DNA of 16,211 bases from JAURVT01 sp049059935 (GTDB taxonomy: Bacteria; Actinomycetota; Actinomycetes; Propionibacteriales; Nocardioidaceae): assembly GCF_049059935.1 (NCBI RefSeq), contig NZ_JBMGQR010000088.1:1-16211 (forward strand), in the 5' to 3' direction. Positions 7,027 to 14,770 of this stretch are shown piece after piece. The notes beneath the pieces are model-generated. The model saw only the letters and a list, made by a program, of their open reading frames with translations. It did not search any database and had not been told where the DNA came from. The translations under genes were made by a program, and so were the position numbers. The stretch's first letter is position 1, and every line of letters begins with the position of its first letter.

Positions 7027-7982
7027 TGATCGTCGCCGGCGCGCTCGCGCTCTACGCCGTCCTGGTCGGGACGGTCGGGAATACCAAGCTCGCAGGCGCC
7101 GCCTGGCCGGCTCGCCACCCGCGCGCAGCGGTGACGATCTGGCATTCGGCGGCCGCGGGATGCGTCCTCGCCGTCGCTGCAGCCCTGATGCTCACCGCAC
7201 ATGACCTGACCGAGCACGGCTTGGTATGGCTCATTTGTGCGCGACCCAACGCGGTGCACTCGATGTATAGCGGTGGGTTGACCCTGGGGCCGGGTTGGAA
7301 CTTCACCGGCCTGCTGCTGGTAGCGGCAGTGATCTACCTGGCAGCTACGGCCGCGGTGCGGCTGAGTCGGGACAGGCGCCGACGCAACCTGTGCCTCAGT
7401 GGCCAGACCGAGCCGTCGGACCCGCACCTGGGCGAGGACGTGCGCGTGGTGCGTGACCCCGCAGCCTTGGTCTACTGTCTTTCCGCACCGCCCCGCGCGC
7501 GTCCCATCGTCGTCAGCACCGGTGCGTTGGCCGCGCTGGGGGCTCCGGGTGTGATGGCTGCGATCGAGCACGAGCGTGCCCACCTCAGTCAGCGGCACCA
7601 TCTTTCGGTGCTGGTCGCCGATCTGGTGCGCGGGCTCACCTCGAAGGTGGGGCTGATGAAGTCCTACTCGCTGCAGGTTCGGCGACTGTGCGAGATGGCC
7701 GCCGACGATGCCGCCTCCCATCCGTGCGGCGGTCGCACGGTGGCCCGCGCACTCCTCGACCTCAGCGATGGACCCCTGCGTTCGCAACCAGTTGCCGTGC
7801 TGGGCGTGGTGGGGACGGCGACCGGGGAGAGGATTCGACGCCTCATCGCTGGCTGCGGTGACAGCCACGCAGACCGGGTCCGGGTGCGCCGAACTGCTCG
7901 ATGGGTCGGTCTGGCCGTGGCCGCCCTGCCGTTCGTCGTCGCAATGGCTCCGGCCCTCGCCGTGATCGGTACCGTCCACTGA
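7026..7982 (+). CDS. M56 family membrane zinc metalloprotease (BlaR1-like, without sensor domain)
   Basis: A 318-residue M56 peptidase. Membrane segments are near 2-18, 37-57, 92-112 and 294-314. The cytoplasmic gluzincin-like site is HERAH (182-186), with a downstream Glu at 223 (CEMAADDAA) as probable third zinc ligand. Proteins of this group pair with BlaI; in BlaR1/MecR1 the activated protease leads to cleavage of the repressor. There is no penicillin-binding sensor domain here, so the signal is not a beta-lactam bound in the BlaR1 way and remains unknown. The gene overlaps blaI by one base and is surely co-transcribed with it. Confidence 0.9.
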   Translation: MIVAGALALYAVLVGTVGNTKLAGAAWPARHPRAAVTIWHSAAAGCVLAVAAALMLTAHDLTEHGLVWLICARPNAVHSMYSGGLTLGPGWNFTGLLLVAAVIYLAATAAVRLSRDRRRRNLCLSGQTEPSDPHLGEDVRVVRDPAALVYCLSAPPRARPIVVSTGALAALGAPGVMAAIEHERAHLSQRHHLSVLVADLVRGLTSKVGLMKSYSLQVRRLCEMAADDAASHPCGGRTVARALLDLSDGPLRSQPVAVLGVVGTATGERIRRLIAGCGDSHADRVRVRRTARWVGLAVAALPFVVAMAPALAVIGTVH

Positions 7983-7990
7983 ATCTCGGC

Positions 7991-8037
7991 TTGCTTACTG
8001 TTCACTAATCGCTGTATGGTCAGCGTGTGCTGACCAT
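7991..8037 (+). promoter_or_regulatory. cmtR promoter and overlapping operator dyad
   Basis: TTGCTT (7991-7996) and TATGGT (8015-8020), 18 bases apart, fit a sigma-70-type promoter. A perfect dyad, ATGGTCAGC (8016-8024), GTGT, GCTGACCAT (8029-8037), covers the -10, the expected start point and the GTG start codon (8027). Transcription would begin about 7 bases after the -10, at the GTG itself, so the mRNA is probably leaderless; no ribosome site is present. A bound CmtR would block the promoter directly. Confidence 0.75.
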
Positions 8038-8395
8038 TGCTTCGCGCCTCGACGTCATGGCCCGGCTCGGCAGGGCGATGGCCGATCCGACGCGGTCCCG
8101 CATCCTGCTGAGCCTGCTCGACGCGCCGGGATATCCCGCCGAGCTGGCCCGCGATCTGGACCTGACGCGTTCGAATGTGTCCAACCATCTGTCGTGCTTG
8201 CGCGGGTGCGGCATCGTCGTCGGAGCTCCCGAGGGTCGCCAGACGCGCTACGAGATCGCCGACGCCCACGTCGTGCGAGCTCTGGACGAGCTGGTGCGAG
8301 TCGTGCTGGCCGTCGACGACGGTCAACCGTGCGCCGACGACGACTGCGACGTGCCGACCTGCTGTGCCCCCATCGACGAGGAGACCCACCCATGA
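8027..8395 (+). CDS. cmtR: CmtR-type ArsR family Cd/Pb-sensing repressor
   Basis: A 122-residue ArsR/SmtB winged-helix repressor. It closely resembles Mycobacterium tuberculosis CmtR as I recall it: LARLGRALADPTR-like start, LTRSNVSNHLSCLRGCG, and VVLAVDDGQPC. The three metal-binding cysteines of CmtR fall at the same numbers here, Cys57, Cys61 and Cys102, when translation starts at GTG 8027, which supports that start. The tail adds further cysteines (107, 112, 113) and a His (121). In CmtR, Cd(II) or Pb(II) binding releases the operator. The gene overlaps the ATPase gene by ATGA, and its own promoter holds a perfect dyad, so autoregulation of the two-gene operon is likely. Confidence 0.93.
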   Translation: MLTIASRLDVMARLGRAMADPTRSRILLSLLDAPGYPAELARDLDLTRSNVSNHLSCLRGCGIVVGAPEGRQTRYEIADAHVVRALDELVRVVLAVDDGQPCADDDCDVPTCCAPIDEETHP

Positions 8396-10392
8396 GCGAC
8401 GCCTGCTGCGGGTCCGATGACGATCTGACCGGCTCGACCTCATGCTGTGGGCCCGGGGAGTCGTGCGACGACCACGATGCCGACCACCACGAGGAGTACA
8501 CCCCGTGGTTCCAAGACCGCGGTCTGGCGCTGCCTGCCCTGTCGGGGGTGTTCCTGGTCCTGGGCTATGCCCTGGAGCTGACCGCCGGTGACGCCGCAGC
8601 GAACGGCGCCTGGGTGCTGGGGATCTTGGCCGGCGGCTGGACGTTCGTGCCGAGCACGCTGCGCCGCCTGCGCAGAGGCAAGATCGGCGTCAGTCTGTTG
8701 ATGACGATCGCCCTGGTCGGGGCGATCGCCCTCGCCCGGGTCGGCGAAGCCGCCGCACTGACGTTCCTGTTTTCCATCGCCGAGGCATTGGAGGACCGCG
8801 CGATGGACCGTGCCAAGCATGGACTCAAGGCGCTTCTGTCACTCATCCCCGACACCGCCAGAGTTTCCCAGCTCGGCTGTGACGTCGTCGTCAAGACCGC
8901 CGACGTCCGGGTCGGCGACATCTTGGTGATCGGTGCTGGCGAGCGCGTCGCGACCGACGGCGAGATCGTCACCGGCCGCAGCAGCATCGACACCTCGGCG
9001 GTGACCGGAGAGTCGATCCCAGTCGAAGTCGGCCCGGCCGATCAGGTTCCCGCCGGTTCGATCAACGGCACCGGCACCATCCGAGTCCAGGCAGTTGCTG
9101 CCGGGCGCGATAACTCACTGACCACCATTGTCCGTCTCGTCCAGGAAGCCCAAGCCCGCAAGGGCGACCGTGCGCGGCTGGCCGACCGGATCGCGCGCCC
9201 GCTGGTGCCGGCGGTCCTGATCGTGTCTGCACTGATCGTCGCCTTCGGTTTCGCCGTCGGCGAGCCCGGGTTGTGGCTCGAGCGCGCCCTGGTGGTGCTG
9301 GTCGCCGCGTCTCCGTGCGCGCTGGCGATCGCTGTGCCGGTCACGGTCATCTCCTCCATCGGCGCGGCAAGCAAGTTCGGCGTCGTGATCAAGTCCGGAG
9401 AGGCCTTCGAGCAGCTCGGCGGCATCGGCCGGGTCGCGTTCGACAAGACCGGCACGCTGACCCGCAACAAGCCTGAGGTCGTGGACGTGAGGACCACCGC
9501 AGGCTTCGCCCGAGACGAGGTGCTGCTCCTAGCAGCCTCGCTCGAGGCCAGCAGCACGCACCCGCTGGCGGCGGCCTTCCTCGCCCAGGTGCCCGCCCCG
9601 CGGGACGCGGACGACGTGCACGAGGAGCCGGGGCGTGGTCTGAGCGGGTCGGTCGCGGGACGTCAGGTCAGGGTCGGCAGCCCACGCTGGCTGCCGGTAG
9701 ACGCTCTCGACGACGACGTGGCGACGATGACGTCGCAGGGTATGAGCATCGCCGCCGTCGAGGTCGACGGTCACCTGGCCGGCGTCGTCGGCATCCGTGA
9801 CGAGCTCAAGCCCGAAGCGTCGGCAGCGGTGGCCCAGCTGCACGCGGACGGCATCGAGACGGTCATGCTGACCGGCGACAACTCCCGCACCGCACATGCG
9901 CTGGCCGCAGAGGTCGGGATCACCGACGTCCGTGCCGAGCAGATGCCCGGCGACAAGTCGGCCGCGATCGAGGCCCTGTCCCGCACGCGCCCGACCGCGA
10001 TGGTTGGCGACGGCATCAACGACGCCCCCGCCCTGGCCGCTGCCACCGTCGGGATCGCGATGGGCGCCACCGGCACCGCGGCCGCGGTGGAGTCAGCCGA
10101 CGTCGCGTTCACCGGCAACGACTTGCGGCTCATCCCGCAGGCTCTGGCACACGCCCGACGCGGACGCCGAATCATGACCGGCAACATCGTCTTGGCGCTG
10201 CTGATCATCGTCGTGCTGTTCCCGCTGGCCCTGTTCGGTGTGCTGGGGCTCGCCGGCGTGGTGCTGGTGCACGAGGTGGCCGAGGTCGTCGTGATCCTGA
10301 ACGGTCTGCGTGCTGCCCGCGCTCCGCGACGCGAGCTCGCCCCGATCCGGTCTGCGACCATCACCCCTCCGCGCCAGTCCGTCTCGGCGTGA
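8392..10392 (+). CDS. ctpG: CtpG-like heavy-metal P1B-type ATPase (Cd/Pb/Zn/Co export)
   Basis: A 666-residue P1B ATPase that exports metal ions across the cytoplasmic membrane using ATP. Landmarks: actuator TGES at 205-208; membrane metal motif SPC at 307-309; phosphorylated Asp351 in DKTGTLT; STHPL; TGDN at 494-497; GDGIND at 539-544; and HEV at 627-629 in the last membrane segments (VLVHEVAEVVVILNG), which I recall as CtpG-like. There is no HMA domain; instead the N-terminus is rich in Cys and His (CC at 5-6 and 18-19, Cys25, His28, His32-33). The start, ATG 8392, overlaps the cmtR stop. The pairing with cmtR points to Cd or Pb; the SPC motif also occurs in Co-type ATPases, so substrate range is not certain. 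Confidence 0.92.
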   Translation: MSDACCGSDDDLTGSTSCCGPGESCDDHDADHHEEYTPWFQDRGLALPALSGVFLVLGYALELTAGDAAANGAWVLGILAGGWTFVPSTLRRLRRGKIGVSLLMTIALVGAIALARVGEAAALTFLFSIAEALEDRAMDRAKHGLKALLSLIPDTARVSQLGCDVVVKTADVRVGDILVIGAGERVATDGEIVTGRSSIDTSAVTGESIPVEVGPADQVPAGSINGTGTIRVQAVAAGRDNSLTTIVRLVQEAQARKGDRARLADRIARPLVPAVLIVSALIVAFGFAVGEPGLWLERALVVLVAASPCALAIAVPVTVISSIGAASKFGVVIKSGEAFEQLGGIGRVAFDKTGTLTRNKPEVVDVRTTAGFARDEVLLLAASLEASSTHPLAAAFLAQVPAPRDADDVHEEPGRGLSGSVAGRQVRVGSPRWLPVDALDDDVATMTSQGMSIAAVEVDGHLAGVVGIRDELKPEASAAVAQLHADGIETVMLTGDNSRTAHALAAEVGITDVRAEQMPGDKSAAIEALSRTRPTAMVGDGINDAPALAAATVGIAMGATGTAAAVESADVAFTGNDLRLIPQALAHARRGRRIMTGNIVLALLIIVVLFPLALFGVLGLAGVVLVHEVAEVVVILNGLRAARAPRRELAPIRSATITPPRQSVSA

Positions 10393-10735
10393 GGCTCCGG
10401 CCAGGGCTCGCACCCCTTCCCGTGGGGCTCGGGCCCGGCCGATCGATCGGGTCGACAGCCATTAGCTGACACCCGGCCCACTCCGCCGCGCCCCGTCCAC
10501 GACGTGCGGCCCGTGAGTCGCTGCCGAGTGGGAAGAGTTGACCGTCTGTTCGCCGCCGGCCGAGGCCTGATCTGACCTGACCGTAGGTACGACTCTTCTG
10601 CGCCAGCATGAGCACATCAGGTCTCCACAGCTGTGCCTGGGGCGGCCGACGGAGCCGGAACGGACCGCCCCCGCGGCAGAGCCCGGCCGCAGGTCCCTCA
10701 GCTGCGACCCCGGCGGTCCGGTTGCGCCGAGGAGG
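10393..10735. other. Intergenic region between convergent operons
   Basis: No gene is supported in these 343 bases. They contain two perfect palindromes, CCGATCGATCGG (10439-10450) and CACAGCTGTG (10626-10635), and one long hairpin (10639-10671). The region separates the convergent cmtR-ctpG and ccsB-ccdA operons, so terminators for both are expected here. Confidence 0.6.
10639..10671 (-). terminator. GC-rich hairpin between ctpG and ccdA, possible terminator
   Basis: GGGGCGG (10639-10645) pairs with CCGCCCC (10665-10671), and CCG (10646-10648) pairs with CGG (10661-10663) past one bulged A. It lies 65 bases after the ccdA stop and 247 bases after the ctpG stop. No T-run follows on either strand. 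It may end the minus-strand operon, or both. Confidence 0.4.
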
Positions 10736-11482
10736 TTAGATCCCGATCTGGTAGCCCGAGACCCAGCTGCGGACACCGAACACGAACGTCTCCCACAGAC
10801 CGGTCGCCAAGGCGATGCCGACGGCGACGAGCATTGCCCCGCCGAGCAGGTTGATCGTGCGGCGGTGACGCCGCGCCCACGCCGAGGCACCCATCGCCCG
10901 GTCCGACAGGGCGCCGGCGATCAGGAAGGGCACGCCGAGACCGAGGCTGTAGGCCAGGGCGAGCAGCGCGCCTCGTCCTGCAGTCGCCTCGGTGGAGGAC
11001 AGCGCGAGGACCGCGGTCAGGGTCGGACCCAGGCAGGGGGTCCATCCGAGCGCGAATGTCCCTCCCAGGACGGGTCCGGCCAGCAGGCCGACGCGGGGCG
11101 CGGCGTGGATTCGCACCTCCCGTTGTGCCCACCGCAGATGGCCCATGAACACCAGGCCGAGGGCGATCGTGATGAAGCCGAGGACGATGTTCATGGGCCG
11201 TTGGTAGGCCAGGAGTTGGTATCCGATGGCGCCGAACAAGGTCCCGAACGAGATGAACACCGCCCCGAAGCCCGCGACAAACAGAGCGGTTCCGGCCAGG
11301 ACGCGGGCGCGGCTCGCCGTGCCGGCGTCGACCCCACTTAAACCGGTCGCGTAGGACAGGTAGCCCGGTAGCAAGGGGATCACGCACGGTGAGAAGAACG
11401 AGACCAGCCCGGCCAGGATCGCGACGGGGATCGCGATCAGGAGCGAGCCGCTGATCGTCGCCGAGGCGAACCAGTCACCCAT
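10736..11482 (-). CDS. ccdA: CcdA, membrane thiol-disulfide electron carrier
   Basis: A 248-residue polytopic membrane protein of the CcdA/DsbD family. It carries reducing equivalents from cytoplasmic thioredoxin across the membrane to an extracytoplasmic thioredoxin-like protein. The two redox cysteines are visible: Cys33 in FFSPCVIPLLPGYLSY and Cys150 in GWTPCLGPTL. Six membrane segments fit the family. The start (ATG 11482) overlaps the end of lnt by 8 bases. The partner is most probably the TlpA-like lipoprotein three genes upstream. It is the last gene of the operon; the hairpin at 10639-10671 follows. Confidence 0.94.
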   Translation of the reverse strand: MGDWFASATISGSLLIAIPVAILAGLVSFFSPCVIPLLPGYLSYATGLSGVDAGTASRARVLAGTALFVAGFGAVFISFGTLFGAIGYQLLAYQRPMNIVLGFITIALGLVFMGHLRWAQREVRIHAAPRVGLLAGPVLGGTFALGWTPCLGPTLTAVLALSSTEATAGRGALLALAYSLGLGVPFLIAGALSDRAMGASAWARRHRRTINLLGGAMLVAVGIALATGLWETFVFGVRSWVSGYQIGI

Positions 11483-13073
11483 AGATATTTCCGGAAGCTG
11501 TCTGTCGTCGACGCTCGGACCGTCGGGTCAGGGGTGTGAGAGCCACGCCGGCTGCCCCGGCCGCGACCAGCAGTCCCTGGATCAGTCCGCCCCAACGCAC
11601 AGCGGGGGTGACGCCCTCGGCCAGGGTGACCGAGAGGGACAGGTAGGCCGGCCTCTGGGTAGGGGCGCGGGCGATCACGTCCCCGTGTGCGTCGATGACC
11701 CCGCTGATGCCGTTCGTGGAGGGGACGGCGACGTCACGTCCGGCTTCGATCGCTCGCAGCCGGCTGATCTGCCACTGCTGGGCCGGTTGGGCGGTTCCGG
11801 TGAAGCTGGCGTTGCTGGTCTGGACCACGAGGAGCTGCGCGCCGGCACTGATCAGGTCCCGGACAACGTCGTCGTGTGCCACGTCCCAGCAGAGCATGTC
11901 GCCAACCGAGACACCGCCTAGGTCGACCACGTTGGAGGTCGTGCCTGGCACCATGTCGCGGGGGACGTCGCGGTCGAAGCGCGGGACGATATTGCCCAGT
12001 GCCTGGCGGAACGGCACGTACTCACCGAACGGCACCAGGTTCTGCTTCAGGTAGATCCCGCCGGGACCGTCGGGAGTCCACGCGATGCCGGCGTTGCGCG
12101 CGGTCGCGTCAGTCGGGCCGTCCAGGATGGCGCCGACCAGGATGGGTGCGCCGACCTCGGTGGCAGCAGCTGACAGTCGGCTGCCGGTGACCCCGCTGAC
12201 CAGCGGGTCGGTGTCCAGGCTGTTCTCCGGCCACAGGACCAGGTCGGGCGCCGGTTGGGTCCCGGCGGCGACCGCGCGGGCCAAGCGTCTGGTCGCCTCC
12301 AGGTGCATCTCGAGCACCCGCCCTCGTGGCCATGGCTCGAAGAGCACGGGCACGTCTCCTTGAACCACGGCGATCTGCTTGGAACCGGTTGCGCCGGCTG
12401 GGCCGGTCGGCAGGACCGCCCCGAGGGATACGGTGGCGAGGACCGCGGCCGCCGAGGCGACGACCGCGGTTCGGGTGCGGTGACCGAGCGCGAACGTCAG
12501 GGCTGATGCGAGCGCGACGACGAGGGCGGACATCGCGGGGACACCGACGATCCGAACGTAGGACTCCAGGGGCGTGTCCAGCGCGCTGTATCCCAGGCGC
12601 GCCCAGGGGAAGCCTCCGAAGGGAATGCTGCCTCGGACCCACTCGCTCAGCACCCACGCAGCCGGCACCCACACCGGCCACCACCGGAGCACCAGCACCA
12701 AGCGCACGGTCAGCACGCTCACGCTGACCAGCAGGATCTGCGCGACGACCAGGCCGACGAAGGCGCCGTCGCTGACCACGCGCATCCACCACAGTGTCGG
12801 CACCAGGAAGGTCGCGGCGAAGAGCGCCGCAACGCCGGTGGCGGCGGCGATGGTGGCCTCGCGGACCGTGGCGGTTCGAAGGACCACCAGGAGGGCGGTG
12901 GTTCCGAGCACCGGCGCAGCCGGGACCTGCAAGGGGGCGAATGCGGCCGCGCAGAGCGCCCCGGCCGAACCGGCCCCGACCAGCACCCCGGCCCACGAGG
13001 CCCGGCGCCCGGCACGTGCTAGGCGGGTCAAGGAGGTGGCGACACTGTCTGCACGCTCTGCCAGCGTCGTCAC
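11475..13073 (-). CDS. lnt: Apolipoprotein N-acyltransferase Lnt
   Basis: A 532-residue Lnt: about six N-terminal membrane segments, a nitrilase-fold domain, and a closing membrane segment (GGLIQGLLVAAGAAGVAL). It transfers an acyl chain to the amino group of the N-terminal lipid-modified cysteine of lipoproteins. The catalytic triad is complete: Glu283 (LWPENS), Lys343 (YLKQNLVPFGEY) and Cys395 (MLCWDV), close to E267, K335 and C387 of the E. coli enzyme. The start, GTG 13073, overlaps the lspA stop by 4 bases (GTGA); the longer upstream frame lies inside lspA and is rejected. Its position next to lspA and a lipoprotein gene suggests a dedicated role in maturing the TlpA-like protein. Confidence 0.93.
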   Translation of the reverse strand: MTTLAERADSVATSLTRLARAGRRASWAGVLVGAGSAGALCAAAFAPLQVPAAPVLGTTALLVVLRTATVREATIAAATGVAALFAATFLVPTLWWMRVVSDGAFVGLVVAQILLVSVSVLTVRLVLVLRWWPVWVPAAWVLSEWVRGSIPFGGFPWARLGYSALDTPLESYVRIVGVPAMSALVVALASALTFALGHRTRTAVVASAAAVLATVSLGAVLPTGPAGATGSKQIAVVQGDVPVLFEPWPRGRVLEMHLEATRRLARAVAAGTQPAPDLVLWPENSLDTDPLVSGVTGSRLSAAATEVGAPILVGAILDGPTDATARNAGIAWTPDGPGGIYLKQNLVPFGEYVPFRQALGNIVPRFDRDVPRDMVPGTTSNVVDLGGVSVGDMLCWDVAHDDVVRDLISAGAQLLVVQTSNASFTGTAQPAQQWQISRLRAIEAGRDVAVPSTNGISGVIDAHGDVIARAPTQRPAYLSLSVTLAEGVTPAVRWGGLIQGLLVAAGAAGVALTPLTRRSERRRQTASGNIYG

Positions 13074-13591
13074 GTTCGGCCCTGGCGGCGACCGGCCAGG
13101 AGGCTGTCTGCGACGATGAGGATGACCGCGCCGGTGATGAGGACGTCGGCGAGGTTGAAGGTGGCGAACCACCCGGTGTGGAAGTAGTCGGTGACGACGC
13201 CGTCACCTGCGCGGTCCAGCACGTTCGCGGCCGCACCGGCGATCAGCGCGGTGAACCCGGTGCGGGCGATGGCCCCATTCTGGGGTGTGCTCCACACCGC
13301 GTAGACGCCGATCGCGACGGTGATCGCCCCCGTGGCCAGGGTGATGACGCCGCGAGGCAGGTGCGACCCCATCCCGAAGGCGATGCCGGGGTTGTACCCC
13401 AGGCGCAGCTCCAGTGGCCCCAGGTCGATGCTCGCGGTGCCAGACAACAGTTGCTCCACGACCACGTTGAACACCAGGGCGAGCGTGGTCAGGCCCACCG
13501 CCGCGACCATCACGGTGACCCCGCGACGGGTCGCGGTGTGGTCGTGGTCAAAGTCGCGCGGGGTGTGCAGGTCGGCTCGGGGGTCACTCAC
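13070..13591 (-). CDS. lspA: Lipoprotein signal peptidase (SPase II)
   Basis: A 173-residue A8-family signal peptidase that cuts the signal peptide before the lipid-modified cysteine of prolipoproteins. Four membrane segments are visible. The two catalytic aspartates are present: Asp126 in NVLDRAGDGVVTDY (family pattern NxxDR) and Asp149 in FATFNLADVLI (family pattern FNxAD). The conserved N-terminal region has LGYNPGIAFGMG, which corresponds to the usual NxGAAFG box with slight changes. GTG 13591 gives an 8-base overlap with the end of tlpA. The first ~24 residues are hydrophilic. Most actinobacteria have a chromosomal lspA, so this is probably an extra copy, which cannot be checked from the window alone. 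Confidence 0.9.
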   Translation of the reverse strand: MSDPRADLHTPRDFDHDHTATRRGVTVMVAAVGLTTLALVFNVVVEQLLSGTASIDLGPLELRLGYNPGIAFGMGSHLPRGVITLATGAITVAIGVYAVWSTPQNGAIARTGFTALIAGAAANVLDRAGDGVVTDYFHTGWFATFNLADVLITGAVILIVADSLLAGRRQGRT

Positions 13592-14189
13592 CGGGCGCCT
13601 CGGCCAGGACGTCGTCGACAAGGCCGGTGAGAGTGGATTCTTCGACCTCGTCGAGGATGCGCGCGGCGACCCGACCGTCGCGATCGATGATGTAGGTCGT
13701 GGGGACCGCCATCGCCGGAAGGGTATTGGAGAATCCGAGGAGCTGCTGGCTCGAGGGGTCCGAGATCGACGGGTAGGGGACGTCGAGCTTGTCGGTGAAC
13801 GCCTTGGATGCCGTCGCCTCCTCACGGACCGCGATCCCCACGAACTGCACCCCCCTGTCCTGGGTGGCTCGGGCAACCTTATTCAGTACCGGCGCCTCGC
13901 GGCGGCACGGTGGGCACCACGACCCCCACACGTTGACCACGAGCACCTTGTCTGCGTAGCTGGCGGTGTCCAGGGGTCTGCCATCCAGGTCGGTCCCGGT
14001 GATCCTGGGTGCGTCCTTGCGTTCGGCGGCTGCGACCGTGGTGATGGTCCCGTCGCCGGAAACGAAGCCAGCGCCACCGGTCGCGGGTGCAGCAGAGGTG
14101 GACTCGCGTTCGGCGTCGGGGACGCAGCCGGCCAGGACCAGCGCCAGCAGCACGGCCGCGACAACGCTCGGTGCATGTCGGCGGCTCAT
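13584..14189 (-). CDS. TlpA/ResA-like thioredoxin-fold lipoprotein
   Basis: A 201-residue lipoprotein. The signal peptide (1-21) ends in a good lipobox, LAGC, with Cys22 as the lipid-modified residue. The TlpA/AhpC-type thioredoxin domain follows (about 58-198), with the active site WCPPC (91-95) and a cis-proline region (AVPTTYIID). It would sit on the outer face of the membrane and keep thiols reduced, for example heme-binding cysteines of apocytochrome c (ResA/CcsX role) or copper-ligand cysteines. CcdA, encoded three genes downstream, is the probable electron donor. The start overlaps the stop of the upstream copC gene by ATGA. Confidence 0.93.
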   Translation of the reverse strand: MSRRHAPSVVAAVLLALVLAGCVPDAERESTSAAPATGGAGFVSGDGTITTVAAAERKDAPRITGTDLDGRPLDTASYADKVLVVNVWGSWCPPCRREAPVLNKVARATQDRGVQFVGIAVREEATASKAFTDKLDVPYPSISDPSSQQLLGFSNTLPAMAVPTTYIIDRDGRVAARILDEVEESTLTGLVDDVLAEAPGE

Positions 14190-14770
14190 CGGGGGTGCCC
14201 AGTGCGCACAGCGACAAGGATCAACCCGGTGACCATGGCCGCGAGCACGACGCCCAGAAGCAGCAGGTACGCCATGTCACCGTCGGCTACTGCGACCTGC
14301 CGCGCAGCATCGGGCGCCGCCTGGTCATTGCGGCCCGAGACATCGCCTGCCGTCGGGGAAGGTCGAGGCGCCGACGGTCCCGCCGCGGCCACCTGGAAGG
14401 GGACCTGCCCCGTGGCGGGGTGACCGTCTGCGCTGACTGCGCGGTAGGAGACGACGTACCGGCCCGTGTCATCGGTCGAGGTCACGGTCGCGGTCGCGGT
14501 CGCGGTCGCGGTGCGCACCGTGCTTCCGACGACCCGGCTCTGCTCGGTCGGAACCAGTGTTCCATCGGGTCGCTGCACGATGACGGTGACGTCCGATGAG
14601 ACCGGATCGGCAAAGCGAAGTGTGACTTGGTCGGGCACCGAAGCCCTTGCGGCGCCGATGGTGGGCACGGATTCGACCAGCGCCGTGTCGGCGCGCGCCG
14701 ACGTAGTCCAAAGCACCGAGCACGTCGCCACCGTGGCTGCGGTCACCGCGGCGGTGAGGACGCGGTTCAT
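14186..14770 (-). CDS. CopC-domain protein with C-terminal membrane anchor; N-terminal copper His missing
   Basis: A 194-residue protein: signal peptide (1 to about 27, TSARA), CopC/YobA-like beta-barrel domain (about 28-128, with VTLRFADPVSSDVTV and YRAVSADGHPATGQVPF), Pro/Ser-rich linker, and a membrane anchor (about 165-187). CopC proteins bind Cu(II) through the amino group and side chain of a mature N-terminal His and an inner His. The inner His (SADGHP) is present, but the mature start reads DTALVES where the neighbouring paralogue has HDSLVSS. Copper binding may therefore be weaker or different. A hexamer repeat in the gene encodes a Thr-Ala run. The start overlaps the previous gene by ATGA. 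Confidence 0.87.
   Translation of the reverse strand: MNRVLTAAVTAATVATCSVLWTTSARADTALVESVPTIGAARASVPDQVTLRFADPVSSDVTVIVQRPDGTLVPTEQSRVVGSTVRTATATATATVTSTDDTGRYVVSYRAVSADGHPATGQVPFQVAAAGPSAPRPSPTAGDVSGRNDQAAPDAARQVAVADGDMAYLLLLGVVLAAMVTGLILVAVRTGHPR
14485..14508. repeat. Four tandem copies of the hexamer CGGTCG inside copC
   Basis: Four perfect copies of CGGTCG (plus strand) plus a partial fifth. On the coding strand each copy adds one Thr-Ala pair, so copy-number change keeps the frame. The run lies in the beta-barrel domain, before TSTDDTGRYVVSY. Confidence 0.8.

Noticed and set aside
6936..7979. Long minus-strand open frame opposite the M56 gene (347 codons)
   Set aside because: It is the antisense shadow of a clear M56 gene; its composition (Arg/His/Gln-rich, no domain) is typical of such shadows in high-GC DNA.
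10361..10615. Minus-strand open frame of 84 codons between ctpG and ccdA
   Set aside because: It overlaps the end of ctpG, has no clear ribosome site and shows no recognisable sequence.
12109..13236. Minus-strand open frame of 375 codons within lnt and lspA
   Set aside because: It lies in another frame over the well-supported lnt gene and has an Arg/Pro-rich, domain-free product.
13320..14423. Plus-strand open frame of 367 codons opposite lspA, tlpA and copC
   Set aside because: It is antisense to three overlapping, recognisable genes, with no ribosome site or domain.
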